64,000 nucleotides of DNA from Acidobacteria bacterium UBA2994 (GCA_002346545.1 DEAA01000027.1:1-64000); one strand, 5' to 3'; counted from the stretch's first letter, positions 1-8,809 are shown. Made by a program: numbers and translations. The notes: generated by a model not told the origin, from the sequence alone.

Positions 1-1077
1 CTCGTCCGGGACGGCGAGCTGAACCAGCGAGTTGGTGAGCGAGAAGACCATTAGCAGCGCTGCGCCACCAAGGAAGAGCAGCACATCGCTAAGCAGCGAC
101 GTGGGGGTGAGCGCGAAGGCGGCCACCAATCCTCCGAATACGATCTGAGCTAGGAGCAAGGTGCGGCCCATATGGGCGAACGAGCCCAGCCAGGCCACGA
201 TCAGCGCACCGGCCACCGCCCCGCCCCCCAGTGTGGTCATCATTCGGCTGAGGTGCGCCGCATCGGTGGCAAACACTGGGAGGAAGGCGCGGATGGGGAG
301 CGCGAGCGAGGTGGTGGCGAAGGCCAGCGCTGTGAGCGACAGCAACGCGCCGCCGTGTCTCACATATGAGAGGCCGCCTTCCAATTCGGCCAGGATGTGT
401 TTGCGTGGTCCCGGGGTTGGCCGGGGCACCTCCATCGAATGCAACACCACGATCACGACCAGGAACGACAGTCCGTTCAGCCCGAAGCAGGCCGCCATGC
501 CGAGTGATACCAGAACGATGCCGCCGATAGCGGGGCCAATCGCCTGAGCCAGATTGAACTGGATGGAGTTGAGCGCGACCGCGTTGGATAGATGCCGCCG
601 CGGGACCAGGGATGGCACGAGCGATTGGAAGGCCGGTCCCCCGAAGGCTTGGGCTAGGCCGGCGATGAACGACAACACGAGGATGTAGTGCACCCGGGTG
701 ACGTCGAAGAACACCATCGCGGTCAAGGTCAGGGCGCACAGCATCTGCACGGCCTGCGAACCCATCAGCAGATGCCGGCGGTCGTGCCGGTCGGCGATCA
801 CTCCGCCGATCAGCGTGAAGAGCAACAGGGGCAGCTCGGCGAGGAAGGTGTTGAGCCCGAGGATGAAGGCCGAGCCCGTGAGACTCAGAATCAGCCACTG
901 CTGGGCGAAGCGCTGAATCCAGGTGCCTGCCGCGGAGGTGAACGCCGCCAGCCACAGGTTGCGGAACTTGGCGAAGGTGAACGCCACCAGGACGCCGGAT
1001 GGCTCCTGCGTCGGTGGCGTCGAAGGGGCGGCGGACGGGAGAGGATCGGAAGAGGAAGGGATTACCGATTCGGCCAC
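1..1077 (-). CDS. MFS transporter, EntS/MFS_3-like exporter (3' end cut by window edge)
   Basis: The minus-strand frame stays open from a GTG at 1077 to the window edge, giving 359 codons without a stop. The translation is rich in transmembrane segments. It contains motifs typical of the MFS_3 (enterobactin exporter EntS-like) branch: FRNLWLAAFTSAAGTWIQ near the N-terminus and the loop GGVIADRHDRRHLL after the second helix. An unstructured Ser/Pro-rich stretch of about 20 residues precedes the first helix. The GTG overlaps the end of the upstream DUF983 gene and has a GAAGGG sequence about 10 bases upstream, suggesting translational coupling. Family membership implies proton-driven export of a small molecule; the substrate cannot be read from the sequence. 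The C-terminal helices lie outside the window. Confidence 0.8.
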   Translation of the reverse strand, partial: MAESVIPSSSDPLPSAAPSTPPTQEPSGVLVAFTFAKFRNLWLAAFTSAAGTWIQRFAQQWLILSLTGSAFILGLNTFLAELPLLLFTLIGGVIADRHDRRHLLMGSQAVQMLCALTLTAMVFFDVTRVHYILVLSFIAGLAQAFGGPAFQSLVPSLVPRRHLSNAVALNSIQFNLAQAIGPAIGGIVLVSLGMAACFGLNGLSFLVVIVVLHSMEVPRPTPGPRKHILAELEGGLSYVRHGGALLSLTALAFATTSLALPIRAFLPVFATDAAHLSRMMTTLGGGAVAGALIVAWLGSFAHMGRTLLLAQIVFGGLVAAFALTPTSLLSDVLLFLGGAALLMVFSLTNSLVQLAVPDE

Positions 1078-1451
1078 TGAATGTAGAGCCCTTCACCTAG
1101 AAAGATGATGCTTGTCCAGATGCCTTTGGAGAGACGGAAGAAGAGGATCGGTCCCATGGCCGAGACCGGGAATCCGACCCGAAGGAGCAGCGAGAGCGAC
1201 AGCGGCACGAAGAGCCCCGCGATCAGGCATCCGAGCAGGCCAAACAATACCGAGAGACCGAGATTGACATAGACGGCGCCAAACCACTGGCCCGGTTCAC
1301 GTTCGAAGCGCTCGCCGCAGGCATGGCAATGGTCGTGGGTTCGGAGCCACGTTTTGAACAGATGGCCGTATCCGCAGCAGGGACAGCGCAGCGACACGCC
1401 GCGGCGCAGGATATCGATGATTTCGAAGAGCACGGGATCCGCCCGCGCCAT
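1062..1451 (-). CDS. DUF983 family zinc-ribbon membrane protein
   Basis: A small membrane protein of 129 residues (135 if the in-frame ATG at 1469 is used). The N-terminal third carries a zinc-ribbon pattern, CPCCGYGHLF followed by CHACGERF, and the rest consists of two to three hydrophobic segments. This is the DUF983 layout. Those proteins are often encoded near haem/cytochrome oxidase genes, but no such neighbour is seen here. The last 16 bases overlap the start of the MFS gene, so the two are probably co-transcribed. The gene is divergent from imuA, with roughly 75 bases between them. Function unknown. Confidence 0.75.
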   Translation of the reverse strand: MARADPVLFEIIDILRRGVSLRCPCCGYGHLFKTWLRTHDHCHACGERFEREPGQWFGAVYVNLGLSVLFGLLGCLIAGLFVPLSLSLLLRVGFPVSAMGPILFFRLSKGIWTSIIFLGEGLYIQWPNR

Positions 1452-1510
1452 GGTAACAGCGATTACCATTTTTCTTGATTCCAACAGAGAGAGGAGGTTA
1501 CGATGATAGC

Positions 1511-1525
1511 GAACAAAAGGCGAAA
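1511..1525 (+). promoter_or_regulatory. possible LexA-type operator upstream of imuA
   Basis: GAAC, seven bases, then GAAA lies immediately upstream of the imuA start. It resembles the GAAC-N7-GAAC direct repeat bound by LexA in alphaproteobacteria, with one mismatch. Regulation of imuA-imuB-dnaE2 by LexA is common, but the site overlaps the ribosome-binding region, so this is only a candidate. Confidence 0.25.
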
Positions 1526-1527
1526 CA

Positions 1528-2265
1528 ATGACTGCAGCCTCCGTTGCTCGACTCGAATCGCTGTTGCGAGAGCGAAAGCTCGACCGCACTACCTCTCACT
1601 CATTTGACCCAAAGACGTCGGATCTGGCCGGAACAGGTCTGGCCGCGCTGGACGAGCTGCTCGGCGGTGGCTTCCCTCGTGGACATCTGTCGGAGATAGT
1701 CGGCGCCGGGTCTTCGGGCCGCACCGGGGTGTTGACCACCGTGTGCGGAGCCGCGATGGCCCGTGGAGAGCTGCTGGCGCTGGTCGACGCCTGCGATCGG
1801 TTCGACCCGGTGTCGGCCGCGGCCGCGGGTCTGGACCTGTCGAGCTTGCTCTGGATTCGCGGTCGTGAGCGTACGCGGGATTTGGCCCAGACAGTGAAGC
1901 AGGCAATCAAGGCGATGAATCTGGTGCTGGACGCGGGAGGATTCGGCGTTGTCGCGTTGGATCTCTCCGATGTGCCCATACGGGTGCTGCGGCAGTTGCC
2001 GATGACGACCTGGCTCAGGTTGTCGCGGGTGCTCGAGCATAGTCGCACGGTAGGTCTCGTGCTAGCGCCAGAGCCGGTGGCTCGGAGTTCGGAAGGGCAG
2101 ACGGTTGTGCTCGATGGGAACGTCGAAGCGGGTTGGGCCGGCGACCACGATCGCGGCCGAGTCTTCGAGGGACTGGAATCGCGCGCGCAGGTCATTCGCA
2201 TTCGCCGCCCGGTGGACGCGTTTGTCACCTTACGGTCCACCTATCCCACACCGGAGGAGCAGTGA
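1528..2265 (+). CDS. imuA: ImuA, RecA-like accessory protein of the SOS mutasome
   Basis: A 245-residue RecA-fold protein that, in the ImuA family, assists the ImuB-DnaE2 translesion complex. The P-loop region at residues 59-66 reads GAGSSGRT, with Arg in place of the usual Lys, so ATP use may be altered. The upstream sequence GTGLAALDELLGGGFPRGH is the typical RecA/ImuA entry motif. The ATG at 1528 is preceded by AAAAGG at 7-base spacing, and an in-frame TAG at 1507 excludes a longer form. Its TGA overlaps the ATG of imuB by one base, so the pair is translationally coupled. The three genes imuA, imuB and dnaE2 form the canonical damage-inducible mutagenesis cassette. Confidence 0.9.
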   Translation: MTAASVARLESLLRERKLDRTTSHSFDPKTSDLAGTGLAALDELLGGGFPRGHLSEIVGAGSSGRTGVLTTVCGAAMARGELLALVDACDRFDPVSAAAAGLDLSSLLWIRGRERTRDLAQTVKQAIKAMNLVLDAGGFGVVALDLSDVPIRVLRQLPMTTWLRLSRVLEHSRTVGLVLAPEPVARSSEGQTVVLDGNVEAGWAGDHDRGRVFEGLESRAQVIRIRRPVDAFVTLRSTYPTPEEQ

Positions 2266-3809
2266 TGTTTGCCTGTCTCTACGCGCCTCAGCGCGGGTTG
2301 GCGTTTCGCTCCGGCGATGGGGTGCCTCGTCCCGCCCGAGTCACCGACCGGCTCGTGCGTCTGGCTCGGGAGTATTCGCCTCGTATTGAAGTGCATGGTG
2401 ACAACCTAGTGGTGCTTGACACCGCGGGGCTGACCACGATGTTCGGTGACGACCGAGAGCTGGGGGAGAGCCTGCGACGTTCGGCCGCCGAGGCCCGCCT
2501 GTATGTGCGGATTGCGATCGCTTCGACCCGCACTGCTGGCCAGTTAGTCGTGCAGGAACGGAGTGGGTTGACGGTGATAGCGCCCGGTGAAGAGGCGAAG
2601 ACGCTGGCCCCGCTGTCGCTTGATACCTTGAAAGCGCTGGATCGCGAACAGGCCCAGGAATCGTCGACCCGGACACGACAGGGGACGAGCGCGGCCAGCG
2701 CGCCGCCTGCTGTTTCGGCCTTCGCCCTGCTGTCGATCGTAAGGCGCTGGGGGCTCCGTACGCTGGGAGACTTGGCGCGGCTCCCGGCTCCCGAGCTGTT
2801 CGAGCGGTTGGGGGCGGGCGGGTTGGCCTTGCAGCGGTTTGCCCAGGGTGAAGACGAAGCGCCGTTGGTACCCGCGTCGGCCGAGGAGTGGTTCGAGTCG
2901 TCACTGGCGATCGAGTGGCCGGTTGAAGGGCTCGAGCCGTTGTCGTTTGTCCTGGGGCGAGTGCTCGATCCGCTCTGCACCAGACTCGAGCGGGCGGGTG
3001 TGGGTGCCGCCGTGCTACACGTGCACCTAAAGCTGGTGACCAAGGAGCTGTATACCCGGACGCTCCAGCTGCCCATGTCGATCAAGGATCCGAAGGTCTT
3101 ACGCACGCTGATCTTGCTCGATCTCGAGTCACACCCGCCGGCAGCCGGCATCGACCAGGTGACGGTTCGTGTGGATCAGGTGCCGGCGCGCACCCAGCAG
3201 TTCTCGCTGCTCGAACAGGTGCAGCCATCGCCGGAAAAGATGTCGGTGTTGATGGCGCGGTTGACGGCGCTGGTCGGCGAAGAGCGCTGTGGTTCTCCGG
3301 GCGTGCTCGATTCCCATGGGGCCGACCGCGTCGAGATGCGGGCGTTCGCTCCGGCCGATTCATCGTCGAATCCGTTACGAGCCCGGTCCCAGCCTCGGTC
3401 CGCTTCCTGGAAAACGAAGCGGACAAAGAGCGACACCGTCCGCGAAACCGCGATCGAGGGTGATTGGCGTCGGCTTGGCGCGTGTCCGGGCGCTTCGCCG
3501 TTACGGCCAATGTTGCGTCGCTATCGCGCGCCGGTCGCCGCCAGGGTCACGGTGGAGCACGGGCGTCCGGTGCGCGTCACCGCTCCCCGTGTGATTGGCG
3601 GCGCCGTACGGCAAGCTGCTGGTCCCTGGCGCGAGTCGGGCGAGTGGTGGCAGGACGCCGACCACGAACCGTCTGCCGATTCCGCCCCTACGACCCCCGG
3701 AGCCTGGGACCGCGACGAGTGGGATGTGTCACTGGCCGACGGCGGCGTATATCGCATCTTCCTCGATCGCCAGACCGACCGCTGGTTCGTCGACGCGATG
3801 GTGGATTAG
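2265..3809 (+). CDS. imuB: ImuB, catalytically inactive Y-family polymerase homologue
   Basis: This 514-residue protein belongs to the ImuB branch of Y-family DNA polymerases. It starts MFACLYAPQRGLAF, so the catalytic aspartate that normally follows the first beta strand is absent, as is usual for ImuB. The family acts as an adaptor linking the sliding clamp to DnaE2. The C-terminal part has the ImuB-specific signatures GPWRESGEWW and, at the very end, GGVYRIFLDRQTDRWFVDA. The ATG at 2265 fits homologues and overlaps the imuA stop; upstream in-frame starts lie inside imuA and were rejected. dnaE2 begins 15 bases downstream. Confidence 0.9.
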   Translation: MFACLYAPQRGLAFRSGDGVPRPARVTDRLVRLAREYSPRIEVHGDNLVVLDTAGLTTMFGDDRELGESLRRSAAEARLYVRIAIASTRTAGQLVVQERSGLTVIAPGEEAKTLAPLSLDTLKALDREQAQESSTRTRQGTSAASAPPAVSAFALLSIVRRWGLRTLGDLARLPAPELFERLGAGGLALQRFAQGEDEAPLVPASAEEWFESSLAIEWPVEGLEPLSFVLGRVLDPLCTRLERAGVGAAVLHVHLKLVTKELYTRTLQLPMSIKDPKVLRTLILLDLESHPPAAGIDQVTVRVDQVPARTQQFSLLEQVQPSPEKMSVLMARLTALVGEERCGSPGVLDSHGADRVEMRAFAPADSSSNPLRARSQPRSASWKTKRTKSDTVRETAIEGDWRRLGACPGASPLRPMLRRYRAPVAARVTVEHGRPVRVTAPRVIGGAVRQAAGPWRESGEWWQDADHEPSADSAPTTPGAWDRDEWDVSLADGGVYRIFLDRQTDRWFVDAMVD

Positions 3810-3824
3810 ACGTCGTCGTCCGTT

Positions 3825-6800
3825 ATGTTCGTCGAGCTCCATGCGGCGTCCGCCTTTTCCTTCCTTGATGGAGCGTCGCTCCCCGAGGCGTTGGTCGCCC
3901 GGGCGGCCGCGCTGGACTATCCAGCGCTGGCCTTACTCGATCGCGATGGAGTCTATGGGGCGCCTCGGTTTTACAAGGCCGCCCAGGCGGCAGGGATTAA
4001 GCCGATTGTCGGATGCGAACTGACCATCTCGAAAGGATGGGACGGCGCACATGGCGCGGAGCGCGACGCGCCCGCGCTGGCCGGGTGCTGGCGGTTGCCC
4101 GTACTGGTGGAAACTCAGCAGGGTTATCGCAATTTGTGCCGACTGCTGACCAGGCGGAAGCTTGAGGTGCCCAAGGGCGAAGCGGCGCTCACCCTCGAGG
4201 ATTTGGAGGAGCACGCACAAGGGCTGGTTGTGCTAGCGGGGCGGGCGGCTCTGATGGGGCACCGCTACGGTGTCGGTGGGTTGCTCGACCGATTACTGGG
4301 GATCTTCGGTCGGTCCCAGGTGTTTGTCGAACTGCAGCGACATCTGACTCGAGACGAAGCTGTCGATAACCAGGCGTTGCTTGCGCTGGCTGATGCCTAC
4401 CGGGTGCCGTTGGTCGCCACAAATGGGGTGCGGTTCGCCGCACCGGAAGACCGTCCCCTCTACGACGTCCTGAGCTGTCTTCGGCACAAGACCACGCTCG
4501 CTCAGGCGGGTCGTCGACTGGGCCGGAATGCTGAGCGGTATCTCAAGTCGCCCGCAGCGATGCGTCGTCTGTTTCGGGACCAGCCCAAAGCTCTCACCAC
4601 GGTCGGGGAGCTCGCTGAACGGCTGAGCTACACCATGGCCGATCTCGGCTACCGCTTTCCCACCTATCCGGTGCCGACTGGCGACACGATGATTGCGTTC
4701 CTTCGCGCGATTACGGAGGTTGGTGCGCGTGAACGGTATCGGCCGTATCACGAGCGCGCTCGCCGCCAGATTGCGCGCGAGCTCGACCTGATCGAGAAGC
4801 TCGAGCTGGCCGGGTATTTCCTCATCGTTTGGGACCTCGTCAACTTCTGCCGGCAGCAGGATATTTTGGTGCAAGGGCGAGGGTCGGCCGCCAACAGCGC
4901 CGTTTGCTACAGCCTGGGGATCACGGCGGTCGATCCGGTGGGGATGGACCTGCTCTTCGAACGTTTCCTGTCCGAGGAGCGTGGCGAGTGGCCGGACATC
5001 GATCTGGATCTACCGAGTGGCGATCGCCGGGAACAGGTCATCCAGTACGTCTACGAGCGGTATGGCCAGCTGGGAGTGGGTATGACCGCCAACGTCATCA
5101 CCTACCAGGGGCGGAGCGCGGCGCGGGACGTGGGGAAGACATTGTCGATCGATTCAGGCCAGATCGATCGGCTGGCCAAGGTCATGAATAACTTCGAATG
5201 GACCGACCCGGACGACTCGTTGAGCCGTCAGCTGGCCGATGTGGGGAGCGAGTTCGAAGACCCGCGGATCCAACGGTTCGGGATGCTGTGGCGGCGGATC
5301 CAGGACCTGCCTCGTCATTTGGGGCAGCACTCGGGAGGCATGGTCATCTGCCAGGGACGGCTCGACGAAGTGGTGCCGCTCGAGCCCGCCACCATGCCTG
5401 GGCGGGTCGTGGTGCAGTGGGATAAAGACGATTGCGCCGACATGGGTATCGTGAAGGTCGATCTTCTCGGTCTGGGCATGATGGCTGCGTTGCAGGAGGC
5501 CTTCGCGCTCATCAACCGAGATCGGGGTGGGCCGGATCGCTCGGGAGCGATCGATCTGGCCCGGTTGCCTCCCGACGATCCGGCCGTCTACGAGATGCTG
5601 CAGCAGGCCGATACCATCGGGGTGTTCCAGGTCGAATCTCGCGCGCAGATAGCTACGCTTCCGCGTCTAAAGCCGAAGTGCTTCTACGACATCGTGGTGG
5701 AAGTGGCCATTATCCGGCCTGGTCCCATCGTGGGACATATGGTGCATCCCTATATGAAGCGCCGGTCTGGTCGAGAGCCGGTCGAGTACCCCCATCCCTC
5801 GCTCGAGCCGATCCTGCGCCGGACGCTGGGCGTGCCACTGTTCCAGGAACAGCTGTTACGCGTGGCGATGGTGGCGGCCGGGTTCTCGGGCGGGCAGGCG
5901 GAGGAATTGCGGCGGGCGTTCGGGTTCAAGCGTTCGGAACGTCGGATGACCGAGATCGAAGTGTCGTTGCGTGAGGGAATGGCGACACGCGGGATCACGG
6001 GTGCGCCGGCCGATGAGATCGTGCGCGCGATCACCTCGTTTGCGCTCTATGGTTTTCCCGAGTCGCATGCCGCGAGTTTCGCGCTGTTGGTCTATGCCAG
6101 CGTCTATCTCAAGGCGCATTACCCGGCGGCCTTCTACACGGCACTGCTCAACAACCAGCCGATGGGGTTCTACCATCCCGCCACCCTGGTGAAGGATGCC
6201 CAGCGCCGCGGGGTCCGGTTTGCTCGCATCGATGTTCAGCATTCGGACTGGGACTGCACCGTGGAGCAGGATGGCGCAATTCGCCTTGGATTGCGCTATG
6301 TGACCGGCTTGCGGGCTGAACAGGGGAAGGCAATGGCGGCGGTCGGGACCGACCGTCGTCGCCACGCGAGCGATGCCATCACGCTGGCGTGTCCCAAGTG
6401 CGGGTGCGACGACCCGTTGATGGTCGAGGTGGTGGATCAGGACACCGCCCGCGCGAGGGGGTTCTGCAGCCTCTGTGCGGCCGACTGGCTGCCTGAGTTG
6501 CCACGGACCGAAAGAGTGCGGTTCAGTTCTATCGAAGATCTGGTCGAACGCACGGGGGTTCGACGAGACGAGTTGGCCACGTTGGCCGAGATTGGTGCGC
6601 TCAACGCGTTCGGATACGACCGGCGGACGGCATTGTGGCAGGTCGAGCGAGCGGTGCGGGACCCTGGCGAGTTGTTTAAAGAGAAGCGGGATCGCCCGCC
6701 AAAGCGCGCCTCGCATTCTACGGCGCGGGAAGGCGCGCCGTTGCCAAAGATGTCGCCGGAAGAGCGGGTGGTGGCCGACTATGCGGGTACCGGGGTGACC

Positions 6801-7166
6801 ATCGGCCCCCATCCAGTTGCCTTCAGACGACAGGAGCTGGCCTTGCGAGGCGTGCTGCGGGCGATTGATTTGCCCCAGGGGCGGCATGGACGTCGGGTAA
6901 GGGTGGCAGGTAACGTTATTACGCGCCAGCGCCCGGGGACGGCCAAAGGCTTTGTGTTTCTGACCTTGGAGGATGAGACGGGAGTGGCGAACATTATCGT
7001 CAAACCCGATGTCTTTGCCACCGAGCAGGTGACGATCCTCCAGCGGCCGTTTCTGCTGGTAGAGGGAGTGCTTCAGCTGCAGAATGGCGTTGCTTCAGTG
7101 CGCGCCGAGCGTTTCCACGACTTCACGCACACTAAAGCGACGCCTGATTCCCGCGACTTCTATTAG
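3825..7166 (+). CDS. dnaE2: DnaE2 (ImuC), error-prone DNA polymerase III alpha subunit
   Basis: A C-family polymerase of 1113 residues, the catalytic member of the SOS mutasome that copies damaged DNA. The PHP domain begins at residue 1 (HAASAFSFLDGA, residues 6-17). The polymerase active site includes PDIDLDL near residue 391 and KVDLLGL near residue 543. The fingers/thumb motif YGFPESHAASFALLVY lies near residue 745. A tandem helix-hairpin-helix region and an OB-fold near residues 1000-1080 complete the layout. Unusually, a segment around residues 856-888 contains CPKCGC and CSLCAADW, two CxxC pairs that look like an inserted zinc ribbon between the polymerase core and the HhH region. A PHP-bound proofreading nuclease is not expected in this subfamily. 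Confidence 0.93.
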   Translation: MFVELHAASAFSFLDGASLPEALVARAAALDYPALALLDRDGVYGAPRFYKAAQAAGIKPIVGCELTISKGWDGAHGAERDAPALAGCWRLPVLVETQQGYRNLCRLLTRRKLEVPKGEAALTLEDLEEHAQGLVVLAGRAALMGHRYGVGGLLDRLLGIFGRSQVFVELQRHLTRDEAVDNQALLALADAYRVPLVATNGVRFAAPEDRPLYDVLSCLRHKTTLAQAGRRLGRNAERYLKSPAAMRRLFRDQPKALTTVGELAERLSYTMADLGYRFPTYPVPTGDTMIAFLRAITEVGARERYRPYHERARRQIARELDLIEKLELAGYFLIVWDLVNFCRQQDILVQGRGSAANSAVCYSLGITAVDPVGMDLLFERFLSEERGEWPDIDLDLPSGDRREQVIQYVYERYGQLGVGMTANVITYQGRSAARDVGKTLSIDSGQIDRLAKVMNNFEWTDPDDSLSRQLADVGSEFEDPRIQRFGMLWRRIQDLPRHLGQHSGGMVICQGRLDEVVPLEPATMPGRVVVQWDKDDCADMGIVKVDLLGLGMMAALQEAFALINRDRGGPDRSGAIDLARLPPDDPAVYEMLQQADTIGVFQVESRAQIATLPRLKPKCFYDIVVEVAIIRPGPIVGHMVHPYMKRRSGREPVEYPHPSLEPILRRTLGVPLFQEQLLRVAMVAAGFSGGQAEELRRAFGFKRSERRMTEIEVSLREGMATRGITGAPADEIVRAITSFALYGFPESHAASFALLVYASVYLKAHYPAAFYTALLNNQPMGFYHPATLVKDAQRRGVRFARIDVQHSDWDCTVEQDGAIRLGLRYVTGLRAEQGKAMAAVGTDRRRHASDAITLACPKCGCDDPLMVEVVDQDTARARGFCSLCAADWLPELPRTERVRFSSIEDLVERTGVRRDELATLAEIGALNAFGYDRRTALWQVERAVRDPGELFKEKRDRPPKRASHSTAREGAPLPKMSPEERVVADYAGTGVTIGPHPVAFRRQELALRGVLRAIDLPQGRHGRRVRVAGNVITRQRPGTAKGFVFLTLEDETGVANIIVKPDVFATEQVTILQRPFLLVEGVLQLQNGVASVRAERFHDFTHTKATPDSRDFY

Positions 7167-7187
7167 TTGACCGGGCGGCGTGGAGCA

Positions 7188-7880
7188 CTAGTGCCTGAAT
7201 GGCGCCGCGGCGGCAAGCGGGGCATTGAGGAAGTGGATGAACGGCGCGATAGTGGTGAAGCGCCGAACCAGCATGTCGTAGAACCGGGGACTGAGCGCCT
7301 TTTCCGCATCGAGCTGGTCGCCGATCAAGTACTGCTTTAGCCGTAGATAGTCCGCCGCCTTGTGGTCCTTGGGAAACCCGCGGGGTACCCGCTGCAATCG
7401 TTCGCCGCGTACGCCACCCAGGCGCTTGACGGCCGGTGACTCGGCTAGGCTGCCGAACCGTTGCAGGTTGGCGACGATGTGCTCCCGGATCCGGTGAAGT
7501 TGCGGCGTCTGTGGAGCGTAGAGCCCACCACCAATCCAGAGCTCGGTCGGGCTTAGGTGGAAATACAGACCGGCGCTCTCGTTCTTGAGTAGACGTTGGT
7601 GCGAGAAGGCGGCCGAGACGTGGGTCTTGTAGGGCGTCTTGTCCGGAGAGAACCGGGTGTCGCGGTAGATGCGATACATCGATCGGGGCGAAGCGACCAA
7701 ATCCGGCGCAATTTGTGGAAAGTCGGTGGCGAGCCGCTTGATGATGGCCAGCATCGGTGCTTTCACGTGGGCTTCGTAGTTCGCCTTGTGTGCGTTGAAC
7801 CAGTCGCGCTCGTTGTGGCGCTTGAGCGCCCGTAGAAACTTTAGGGTGTCTTTCGTGAAACCGACGGACGTGGTGGGCAT
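7188..7880 (-). CDS. DUF2461 / TIGR02453 family protein
   Basis: A 230-residue protein starting at the ATG at 7880. It shows the hallmark elements of TIGR02453 (DUF2461): FTKDTLKFLRALKRHNERDW at the N-terminus, then an RIYRDTRFSPDKTPYKTH motif near the centre, then LWIGGGLYAPQ. The family is widespread and uncharacterised. A longer reading frame extends upstream to 8216 but only by reading the DUF309 gene out of frame, so 7880 is preferred. It is convergent with dnaE2 (22 bases apart) and lies 16 bases downstream of the DUF309 gene, so the two minus-strand genes are probably co-transcribed. Confidence 0.85.
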   Translation of the reverse strand: MPTTSVGFTKDTLKFLRALKRHNERDWFNAHKANYEAHVKAPMLAIIKRLATDFPQIAPDLVASPRSMYRIYRDTRFSPDKTPYKTHVSAAFSHQRLLKNESAGLYFHLSPTELWIGGGLYAPQTPQLHRIREHIVANLQRFGSLAESPAVKRLGGVRGERLQRVPRGFPKDHKAADYLRLKQYLIGDQLDAEKALSPRFYDMLVRRFTTIAPFIHFLNAPLAAAAPFRH

Positions 7881-7896
7881 CGGTCGAGTATACGTG

Positions 7897-8283
7897 TCAG
7901 CCGATCCAGCGAACTCGGGGCGCGTCGTTCCAGTCGAATTCGTCAAGTCGGTTCGGTCCCAGGCGCTCGACGAGCTCGAGGAGACGTGTGGCTGAAGCCA
8001 AGAGGTCGTCCACGTCGACGCCCTGACAGCTCGGGGCGAATGGACGCAGGTAGCCGGACCCGCGGGTGAGCATGTACACGGCGCCGTGATGGTTACGACG
8101 CTGGATGTGATACATCGCCACCCCGATCTGCAGGATGCCCTGATAGAGACGTCGTAGTGGGCGCTGCTCCTCCCGCCACAGGTCTTCCAGTGTTTCGTGC
8201 TGTTCGAAGAACTCACCGCGGTTGAATTGTTCGACCCCTTCGCGAAGCAGCGCCGGGGTTGGTTCCTCGCAGGGGCTGGTCAC
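7897..8283 (-). CDS. DUF309 family protein
   Basis: A 128-residue protein with the DUF309 signature: FNRGEFFEQHETLEDLW near residues 20-36, followed by RLYQGILQIGVAMYHIQRRN. In this family the conserved Glu/His residues of the first motif form a putative metal site in a small helical fold; no activity is established. The start is a GTG at 8283. A TATAAT element lies only seven bases upstream of it, so the transcript may be leaderless. DUF2461 follows on the same strand. Confidence 0.85.
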   Translation of the reverse strand: MTSPCEEPTPALLREGVEQFNRGEFFEQHETLEDLWREEQRPLRRLYQGILQIGVAMYHIQRRNHHGAVYMLTRGSGYLRPFAPSCQGVDVDDLLASATRLLELVERLGPNRLDEFDWNDAPRVRWIG

Positions 8284-8290
8284 GGGCGAG

Positions 8291-8296
8291 ATTATA
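8291..8296 (-). promoter_or_regulatory. -10 box (TATAAT) for the DUF309 gene
   Basis: A perfect TATAAT on the minus strand ends eight bases before the GTG start codon, with no convincing -35 element. Transcription would begin at or beside the start codon. Confidence 0.45.
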
Positions 8297-8395
8297 CGGT
8301 CCGGCAGGCCGTCATGGCGGCTGGTATGATGCAGCGGCTTTAGTGAAGCGACGGGTCGCGATGACGACGACCATACACGACAGGACGGTGGCGGC

Positions 8396-8809
8396 GTGGG
8401 TGAGATCTATCTCCCGAAAATCAAGCGGAAACGGTCAAAGCTCCACGGGTGGGGCGTGTTCGCCGAGGAAGGTCTCAACAAAAACAAACGGATCATCAGA
8501 TACGAGGGCGAGAAGATTTCGTCGAAGGAAAGCGAGGACCGCGAGGACCGGTATCTTCGACGAGGAGAGATCTGGTGTTTTCGTATCAACACCCACTGGG
8601 TGATCGACGCCAACGTGAGGGGCAACGTGGCGCGGTTCATCAATCACTCGTGTACGCCGAACTGTTACGCCAATATCATTGGTGGCGTCATCTGGATCAT
8701 TGCCGGCAAGCGGATCGAGGAGGGTGAAGAGTTGGCCTACGACTATCACACCGATGGTGACAAGGAGATTCCCTGTCGATGTCGTCCTGGCTGTCAGACT
8801 TGGCTCTAG
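8396..8809 (+). CDS. SET-domain lysine methyltransferase-like protein
   Basis: A compact 137-residue protein that is essentially one SET domain. Visible motifs are KLHGWGVFA (residues 15-23, SAM-binding N-SET region), NHSCTPNC (83-90, part of the active-site pseudoknot) and GEELAYDY (110-117, with the catalytic Tyr). It is followed by CRCRPGC (127-133), a post-SET-like cysteine cluster that in eukaryotic enzymes binds zinc with the NHSC cysteine. The fold therefore looks active and resembles MLL-like SET domains more than Rubisco methyltransferases. Start is a GTG at 8396; an extended -10 like TGGTATGAT lies at about 8322-8330. The next gene starts 16 bases downstream. The substrate protein is unknown. 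Confidence 0.85.
   Translation: MGEIYLPKIKRKRSKLHGWGVFAEEGLNKNKRIIRYEGEKISSKESEDREDRYLRRGEIWCFRINTHWVIDANVRGNVARFINHSCTPNCYANIIGGVIWIIAGKRIEEGEELAYDYHTDGDKEIPCRCRPGCQTWL

Noticed and set aside
89..1096. 335-codon minus-strand ORF over the MFS gene
   Set aside because: Its translation is Arg/Pro/His-rich with no hydrophobic segments. The other minus frame encodes a clear MFS transporter that runs off the window.
5856..6887. 343-codon minus-strand ORF inside dnaE2
   Set aside because: Antisense shadow of a highly conserved polymerase; composition typical of reverse-frame GC-rich reading.
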